Positions 58,662 through 64,000 of a stretch of DNA of 64,000 nt are shown here, in pieces; the stretch's first letter is position 1, and the number at the start of each line of letters is the position of its first letter. The translations under genes were made by a program, and so were the position numbers. The stretch is from JBPCQA01 sp050998615 (GTDB lineage: Bacteria > Actinomycetota > Actinomycetes > Propionibacteriales > Nocardioidaceae): contig JBPCQA010000045.1 of the NCBI GenBank assembly GCA_050998615.1, forward strand, positions 1 to 64,000. The letters are read 5' to 3'. The notes below the pieces were generated by a model, which saw nothing but the letters and a program-made list of their open reading frames with translations, searched no databases and was not told the DNA's origin.

Positions 58662-58801
58662 GGAGCGAGCGGCAGCGAGCGTCTCGAGACACCAAGCTGA
58701 CCAGGCGTGGTTTCGAGACGGCCGCGAAGCGCCCTCCTCAACCACCGTGATCACGGGTCAGCGATTTCGAGCCCGCGCAGATAGGGAGTCGCCGGGCTCG
58801 C
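58654..58801. repeat. Composite repeat: two inverted family E copies and one family F copy
   Basis: E copy at 58654-58693 (GTGGTTGAGGAGCGAGCG ... GTCTCGAGACACC), inverted E copy at 58707-58746 (GTGGTTTCGAGACGG ... CCTCCTCAACCACC), then F copy at 58769-58801 (GAGCCCGCGCAGATAG ... GCCGGGCTCGC). The inverted E pair can form a long hairpin between convergent sulfotransferase genes and includes the stop codon of the first. Confidence 0.7.
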
Positions 58802-58869
58802 GGCCCCTCGCAGCCAGCCGGGCGCGATTGACCCGCTCCCTACCCGACGCCCCTTATCTGGGTGGGCTC

Positions 58870-60087
58870 CTAGTCGTTGGTTTCCTCGTCGTCGTGCACG
58901 GCGCCTCTCGCGACCCGGCCCGCGGTATGCCGCACTCGCCGATACAGTTGTCGGGCGTCGTTTTGCAGGCTGGAGTCGCTACGTGCTTCTTGTAACCGCC
59001 CTTGCAGCCTGCTGATCCGCTTGCGTTGCTGACCACTCTTCGCCAGCAACGCGGTCGCCGCTCGAAGCGCTGCTGGCCCCAGGTCCTGCTCGGTGAGCGC
59101 CGTCGGAGACTGGTGCTCCAGGTCATCGGAGCTGCGAGGCAGCAGCTCCGTGAGGTCGCCGTACACCGAATAGCCGGCGCCCCTGAGCTCCTTGATCAGC
59201 TGTTCGGATCGTTGTGACACCCAATCGCACCGGCCCGGCGGCAGCGTGATCCGCGCCGACTGACCGCCTGAGCTGAGCACTTCCTCGGCCAGGTAACAGC
59301 GCACCAGCGAGTCGTAGATGTGTGGCGCCATCTCGGCGACGCCAAAGTTCATCCGGCGGACGAGCTCTGTCTCGGCCACACCCATGGAGGCGTTCGCCTT
59401 GCTCGACTTGGTGTCGTAGTCGGCGGCATCCAGGCCGGTGGCTGCACAGAACCGTTGCCACAGGGCGCTTTTGGGGCCTCCGGATTGCGGCAGCGTGACC
59501 ACATGAATGCTTTCAGCAGGCGCAACCGACGACCACCGGTCCAGCACGTATGCCGCATCGTGCATCCCCCAAAAGAACTGGCCGAACGGCTCGGGGGCGT
59601 CCAGGCCAAGCTCGATCAGGTCGTCGACGAATTTTTCCAACGTGATCGTGTGGCGATGCTTGATGTGTTCCTGCCAGTCCGACACGAGCTGACGGGCCAG
59701 GTCGCGGGCGGAGTAGATCACGTTCACCTCGACATCGCCGAGGGTGGCCGCGCTGCTTTCGATTCGCTCGACGGACGACCCGCTCAAGAGCTCGTTCGAG
59801 CAGATGATGGTGTGACCATTCCAGCGTCGGACGCGTTCGGCGACGATTTCCCATTCGCCGGCGAACTCGTCGGCCGATCCGCCACCCCACCCGACGCCGC
59901 GGAAGTCCTGCGCCGATCGGAAATGCTGACCGGGGTCGGTGTAGGGGTACAGCACCCCTGCCTTGGCAAGCTTGTGGCGATTTTGAAACAGCACGCTTTG
60001 GAGGTACGTCGTCCCGGTCTTGGGCGCCCCGACATGGAAGAAGACGCGCTTGGTTTTCCCGGTCGGACGTCTGATCCGCGAAACCAT
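58870..60087 (-). CDS. Sulfotransferase-like protein 2
   Basis: 405 aa. PAPS-type loop VFFHVGAPKTGTTYLQ near residue 14, then VIYSARDLARQLVSDWQEH near 127 and IHVVTLPQSGGPKSALWQRF near 190. This copy has the full K-T-G-T-T-Y core. The end is a coiled basic region (GQQRKRISRLQGRLQEARSD). The ATG at 60085-60087 follows GAGGGG. It follows copy 3 by 17 bp in the same direction, an operon. Substrate unknown. Confidence 0.75.
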   Translation of the reverse strand: MVSRIRRPTGKTKRVFFHVGAPKTGTTYLQSVLFQNRHKLAKAGVLYPYTDPGQHFRSAQDFRGVGWGGGSADEFAGEWEIVAERVRRWNGHTIICSNELLSGSSVERIESSAATLGDVEVNVIYSARDLARQLVSDWQEHIKHRHTITLEKFVDDLIELGLDAPEPFGQFFWGMHDAAYVLDRWSSVAPAESIHVVTLPQSGGPKSALWQRFCAATGLDAADYDTKSSKANASMGVAETELVRRMNFGVAEMAPHIYDSLVRCYLAEEVLSSGGQSARITLPPGRCDWVSQRSEQLIKELRGAGYSVYGDLTELLPRSSDDLEHQSPTALTEQDLGPAALRAATALLAKSGQQRKRISRLQGRLQEARSDSSLQNDARQLYRRVRHTAGRVARGAVHDDEETND

Positions 60088-60104
60088 CAAGCGTCCCCTC
60101 GTCC

Positions 60105-61193
60105 CTATCGTCGTCGTATCGCGTGTGCCCAGGCGACAGCGCGCACCCGAAGACCTCCGTCATCTGCAGTGAGCGCGTCGCTGAGCAGCTGCACTGCCGC
60201 TTCAATGACCTTATCTGGTGAAGGTTTGATCATCCGGCCAAACGCGCTGTCCGGAGGGATGAGATCGCCCAGATCGCCCACGATGTGGTAGCCGGCTGCA
60301 GCCAGTCCGCCGCGCATCTCGGTGGCGATCTGCATGACCGTCGCGTGGTCCTGCTCGGGCACGACCAGGGGCTCGCCCGCGGCCATGGTGTCGGCGGTGT
60401 CGGCGTACTCGCTGAAGCGGTTCTTGACAAGCCTTTCGTACGACGGCCACGGCAGGCCGGCCGGCAACACCGTGTTGAGCCTACGCAGCACCTCCGCATA
60501 CGGAGCGGTCAACGAGGAGTTCGAACGGGCCACCTCAAGATCGAAGCCACCAGGTGGCATCTCGACGGCCTCGCAGAAGCGCGCCCACAAGGTGCTGGGT
60601 GGGGCACCGCGTTGCGGCAGGGTTACGACGTGAATGCGGTTGGGGCGCACCACGCAGCCCCACCGGTTGAGCACTTCGACGGGGTCATGAGCCTGCCAGA
60701 AGCCGCCAGTGCGACGTCCGGACTGATCGACCTTCAGCGTGGTGGAGAGGAACTGGCGAAACGAGCTCGTGCGCCGGTTCTTCAGCGTCTCTTGCCACAC
60801 TGCCGGAAGTTGCCGGGCGACGTCTCGCGCGCCGTAGATCACGTGGATCGGCGCTGGGGCGAGGTCGGCGGCGACCCGTTCGATTTGCTCCTGGCTGGCA
60901 CCTGCGAACAGCTCGTGGGTGATGATCACCTTGTCCGACCCCGCCGACTGGCATTTGGCCACCAACCGCTGCCATGCCCCGCGCACCGCCCGGTCGTGGT
61001 GGCCGGCGAACTCCATGGCTCGCAGGTCCAAGGCAGCCTGAAAGTGCGCCGTGGGGCTACGGTCAGGAAGCGCGATGTCGAGGCGTGAGAGCCGCTTGCG
61101 GTTGCGCCACAAGACGTCTTGCAGGTAAGTGGTGCCGGTCTTGGGCGGCCCGATGTGGAGATAGACGGTCGGATGACGCGTTGGCACCCGCAT
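60105..61193 (-). CDS. Sulfotransferase-like protein 3
   Basis: 362 aa. VYLHIGPPKTGTTYLQDVLW near residue 9, VIYGARDVARQLPAVWQET near 112 and IHVVTLPQRGAPPSTLW near 180. Most compact of the three paralogues, without the long tail. ATG at 61191-61193 is the first start that fits the family; the frame is open for 58 codons upstream across the divergent promoter region. Divergent from glfT2 with about 130 bp between, so both may be expressed together. Confidence 0.77.
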   Translation of the reverse strand: MRVPTRHPTVYLHIGPPKTGTTYLQDVLWRNRKRLSRLDIALPDRSPTAHFQAALDLRAMEFAGHHDRAVRGAWQRLVAKCQSAGSDKVIITHELFAGASQEQIERVAADLAPAPIHVIYGARDVARQLPAVWQETLKNRRTSSFRQFLSTTLKVDQSGRRTGGFWQAHDPVEVLNRWGCVVRPNRIHVVTLPQRGAPPSTLWARFCEAVEMPPGGFDLEVARSNSSLTAPYAEVLRRLNTVLPAGLPWPSYERLVKNRFSEYADTADTMAAGEPLVVPEQDHATVMQIATEMRGGLAAAGYHIVGDLGDLIPPDSAFGRMIKPSPDKVIEAAVQLLSDALTADDGGLRVRAVAWAHAIRRR

Positions 61194-61321
61194 ATCGTAT
61201 GGCGCGAGCCGTTCGGGCCCTGTCGGTGTGTCCTGCAAGCTTGGATTCGTCGAATCTGGCGGCTTGGCTGATAGCGTGAATGTATCGACTTCATCCGTTA
61301 GGACCCCTTGAGGACACCGCC

Positions 61322-63412
61322 TTGACTGAGACAACGCAGGCCAGCACGCAGGAGCCACCTGCGGCAACCGGCCTACGAATCGTGCAGCGCACCATCATGC
61401 GCGCCGACCAAGAGCTTGACATTCGTCCGTTGTACGTCGGCGGGGTGTCCACGTTCAGCGCTGGGGAAAGCACGGCTCGCCAGTCCGGCGCCTCGGATTC
61501 CGAGACCGCACTCGAGGAGCCGGCCGGCATCGACGACACGCCCGAGGCCATGAGTGGCTACGGCCAGATCACCGGTCAGGTGGGCGCCACCGTCAAGTCC
61601 GAGCGTCGGCTGACGTTCGGCACTTACTTCAACGCGTTCCCGGCCAGCTACTGGCGGCGCTGGACGAATCTCTCGACGGTTCGACTTATCGTGAAGATAT
61701 CCGGGCAGGGCACGTTGATCGTCTACCGTTCGACGTCGAAGGGCCACGTGCAGCGTGCCGACGCGGCCGCCGTCAACTCCAGCACAGTTGAAACCGTCAC
61801 GTTCGATTTGCCGTTGAAGCCGTTCATCGATGGTGGTTGGTATTGGGTCGACATCGAAGCCGGTGAGGCGAGCCTCACTCTCGAAGAAGCGGTGTGGGGG
61901 TTCGAGACTGAGCGCCTGACCCCGGGGAAGCTGTCGATTGGCATCACCACCTTCAACCGCCCCGAGTTTTGTATCGACCAGCTCATCAACCTGGCAGGCG
62001 AGCCGGCCGTGCTCGAGCTGCTCGACGAGATCTTGGTGGTCGATCAGGGCAACCAGAAGGTCACCGACCACGAGCTCTACCAACAGGCCGCCGACTCGCT
62101 CGGCACCAAGCTTCGAGTCATAGACCAAGGAAACTTGGGGGGCTCTGGGGGCTTTTCGCGCGCCATGAGTGAGACGTCGGCCAAGGGGGACGCCGATTAC
62201 GTGCTCTTGCTGGACGACGACGTGGTCTGCGAGCCCGAAGGCATTCTGCGCGCCGTCGCCTTCGCGGACCTGGCCAAGCACCCGACGCTGGTCGGCGGTC
62301 AGATGTTCAGCTTGTACGACAGGTCGGTGCTGCACGCGTTCGGTGAGACTGTCGCGAAATACCGCTGGTTCTGGGGTGCCGCACCCCACACCGTGCACGG
62401 TCACAACTTCGCGCAGAAGTCGTTGCGATCCACATCCTGGCTGCATCGCCGCATCGACGTCGACTACAACGGTTGGTGGATGTGCCTGATCCCCACCAAG
62501 GTGATCAAGGAGATCGGGCTCTCACTACCGATGTTCATCAAATGGGATGACGCCGAGTTCGGGCTACGCGCCAATGAGATGGGCTACCCCACAGTGACCC
62601 TGCCAGGGGTCGCGGTCTGGCACGTGCCGTGGCACGAGAAGGACGACACGATCGACTGGCAGGCCTACTTCCACCGGCGTAACCGGATTGTCGCGGCCTT
62701 GCTGCACTCGCCGTACGAGCGCGGTGGCCGGCTCATCCGGGAAAGCTTCGAAACTCAGGTCAAACACCTGTTGTCGATGCAGTATGGTCCGGCCGAAATG
62801 GGTCTGATGGCCATCGAGGACATCCTCGACGGGCCCGAGCGCATGCATCGCGACTTGCTCCGGCGGCTGCCCGAGCTGCGTGAGCTGCGCAGGGGGTACG
62901 ACGACTCGCGGGCGCAGACCGACCTCGACGAATTCCCGAAGGCGAAGCGGCGCAAGCCACCGCGCCGGGGGCGCGAGCCGATGGCCCCGCACGGCAAGTT
63001 GTCTCGTGGGAAGTCGATGATCGCCAGCGCCGGTCGCCAGCTCATCCCGGTGCGCGAGCTCGCCAAGAAGCACCCGGAGGCCAATGTTCCGCACGTCGAC
63101 CTCAAGTGGTGGCTGATCGCCCAGTTCGACTCGGCTCTGGTGTCATCGGCTGACGGGACAGCGGCGTCGTGGTACAAACGCAATCCGAAGCTGTTCCGTG
63201 AGCTGATGGCGCGGTCCGTGGCGCTGCACAGCCGGTTGGCCAAGGAGTGGCCGGCGTTGGCGGCGCAATACAAGGCGGCATTGCCTGAGCTGTCCTCGCC
63301 GCAGACCTGGAAGTCCACGTTCGACGAGTCGATGGCCGACGACGAGCAGTCGGTCACCGCCACCGCGCCACCTCGAGACGCGCTGCCGGGTGGGCCGACG
63401 GCAGCACCCTGA
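61322..63412 (+). CDS. glfT2: GlfT2-like galactofuranosyltransferase
   Basis: 696 aa. Extends the cell-wall galactan with UDP-galactofuranose in mycobacteria. An N-terminal beta-sandwich with TFGTYFNAFPASYWRRWTN precedes the GT-A domain: GITTFNRPEFCIDQLINLAG, DQGNLGGSGGFSRAM, the metal-binding LLLDDDVVCEP, LHRRIDVDYNGWWMC, and the catalytic FIKWDDAEFGLRANEMGYPT. A C-terminal helical region follows. Alignment to M. tuberculosis GlfT2 by eye is strong over the whole length. TTG at 61322 has GAGGA upstream; ATG at 61280 would add 14 residues. Polymeric galactan synthesis is therefore expected in this organism. Confidence 0.93.
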   Translation: MTETTQASTQEPPAATGLRIVQRTIMRADQELDIRPLYVGGVSTFSAGESTARQSGASDSETALEEPAGIDDTPEAMSGYGQITGQVGATVKSERRLTFGTYFNAFPASYWRRWTNLSTVRLIVKISGQGTLIVYRSTSKGHVQRADAAAVNSSTVETVTFDLPLKPFIDGGWYWVDIEAGEASLTLEEAVWGFETERLTPGKLSIGITTFNRPEFCIDQLINLAGEPAVLELLDEILVVDQGNQKVTDHELYQQAADSLGTKLRVIDQGNLGGSGGFSRAMSETSAKGDADYVLLLDDDVVCEPEGILRAVAFADLAKHPTLVGGQMFSLYDRSVLHAFGETVAKYRWFWGAAPHTVHGHNFAQKSLRSTSWLHRRIDVDYNGWWMCLIPTKVIKEIGLSLPMFIKWDDAEFGLRANEMGYPTVTLPGVAVWHVPWHEKDDTIDWQAYFHRRNRIVAALLHSPYERGGRLIRESFETQVKHLLSMQYGPAEMGLMAIEDILDGPERMHRDLLRRLPELRELRRGYDDSRAQTDLDEFPKAKRRKPPRRGREPMAPHGKLSRGKSMIASAGRQLIPVRELAKKHPEANVPHVDLKWWLIAQFDSALVSSADGTAASWYKRNPKLFRELMARSVALHSRLAKEWPALAAQYKAALPELSSPQTWKSTFDESMADDEQSVTATAPPRDALPGGPTAAP

Positions 63413-63541
63413 CCGATTTCGCTGGGGAGCTTTCCGCGGTCTTGACGCGTTGCCGTATCTTGCAGTAGGAGCGCGCGGGCTCTAAGGGACATCGGCGACC
63501 CGGCGTCGCAGCACACCAGCCAGTGAGTGGAGCGCAGCAAC

Positions 63542-64000
63542 GTGTCGAACTCAGGACACAAGCTTGTCATCGTGGAGTCGCCGGCCAAGGCGCGCACGAT
63601 TTCGGGGTTCCTCGGCAACGGCTATGTTGTCGAGTCGTCCATTGGACACATTCGTGACCTTCCGAACAATGCCAGTGAGGTGCCCGCGAAGTTTAAGGGC
63701 GAGCCTTGGGGCAGGCTCGGTGTCAACGTGGACGCCGGGTTCATTCCCGTCTATGTCGTGCCCGCGGACAAGAAGAAGCAGATAACCAAGCTCAGGTCCC
63801 TGCTCAAGGGCGCCGACGAGGTCTATCTCGCCACCGACGAGGACCGCGAGGGGGAAGCCATCGCCTGGCACCTACTCGACGAGCTGAGCCCCAAGGTCCC
63901 GGTCCGGCGGATGGTCTTCCACGAGATCACACCGGCGGCGATCGCGGAGGCCGTCGCCCACCCGCGAGACATCGACTCAGATCTCGTTGAAGCACAAGAG
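63542..64000 (+). CDS. topA: DNA topoisomerase I, N-terminal part (cut by window)
   Basis: First 153 residues, running off the right edge. Begins SNSGHKLVIVESPAKARTIS; the Toprim domain shows YLATDEDREGEAIAWHLLDE, with the catalytic acidic D-E-D residues. Relaxes negative supercoils. GTG at 63542 is the family start; GAGTGGAGCGCAGCAAC precedes it. Matches Rv3646c at the end of the conserved block. Confidence 0.96.
   Translation, partial: MSNSGHKLVIVESPAKARTISGFLGNGYVVESSIGHIRDLPNNASEVPAKFKGEPWGRLGVNVDAGFIPVYVVPADKKKQITKLRSLLKGADEVYLATDEDREGEAIAWHLLDELSPKVPVRRMVFHEITPAAIAEAVAHPRDIDSDLVEAQE

Overview
The window is chromosomal DNA from a high-GC actinobacterium. GTG starts are frequent, many stops and starts overlap by 4 bases (ATGA or GTGA), and the gene content is WhiB, 6C RNA, a PonA2-type penicillin-binding protein and a GlfT2-type galactofuranosyltransferase. 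Gene order from dnaX (about 6.5 kb) to topA (right edge) follows, with insertions, the block I know from Mycobacterium tuberculosis as roughly Rv3721c back to Rv3646c. A galactan-making actinomycete is likely. I cannot name the genus.

Layout. 0-1.3 kb: an IS110-type transposase broken by one frameshift. 1.6-5.8 kb: K+/H+ antiporter, LytR_C protein, VapB-like protein and conserved hypotheticals. 5.9-12.3 kb: tRNA-Ser, SRP RNA, dnaX, ebfC, an acyl-ACP desaturase, recR and a DUF5063 gene. 12.4-14.8 kb: ask-asd, the start of the aspartate-family amino-acid pathway. 14.9-22 kb: tRNA-Pro, metallophosphoesterase, YqeY, ponA2, whiB4/wblA and two ArsA-like ATPases. 22-23.5 kb: 3-oxoacid CoA-transferase subunits A and B.

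23.5-28.7 kb is an accessory island absent from the M. tuberculosis gene order. It holds a MauE-like membrane protein, a MauD/TlpA-like thioredoxin, a Tat-signal protein with 26 cysteines, a membrane protein and a lipoprotein. A decayed exported-protein gene and a 5'-truncated phosphoribulokinase follow. Several reading frames in the island are broken by single-base changes. This is my main candidate for an undescribed system: a secreted disulfide-rich protein with its own oxidative folding helpers, resembling methylamine dehydrogenase light-chain maturation but with no heavy-chain gene.

29.7-37.5 kb: DUF4177, RidA, Nudix, MBL hydrolase, crp, nth, TlpA lipoprotein, CoA-type Nudix, marP, epoxide hydrolase-like and holin-like genes. 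37.6-40.3 kb: acs and an acetate transporter. 40.5-43.6 kb: a TrmB/LuxR-like regulator divergent from a secreted sedolisin. 43.7-46.4 kb: methyltransferase, degenerate Fic-like protein and HAD phosphatase. 46.5 kb: a 6C-type small RNA with three C-loop hairpins. 46.8-52 kb: a tad/flp pilus-like operon. 52.1-55 kb: LapA-domain protein and an MrfA-like helicase. 55.1-57.4 kb: proton-pumping pyrophosphatase. 57.5-63.4 kb: three paralogous sulfotransferase-like genes beside glfT2, a second candidate system (sulfated galactan or glycolipid). The window ends inside topA.

Intergenic gaps carry at least three families of short palindromic repeats. The commonest is an approximately 53-bp imperfect palindrome found near 3.1, 9.0, 14.8, 40.4 and 52.0 kb, nearly always at gene 3' ends.
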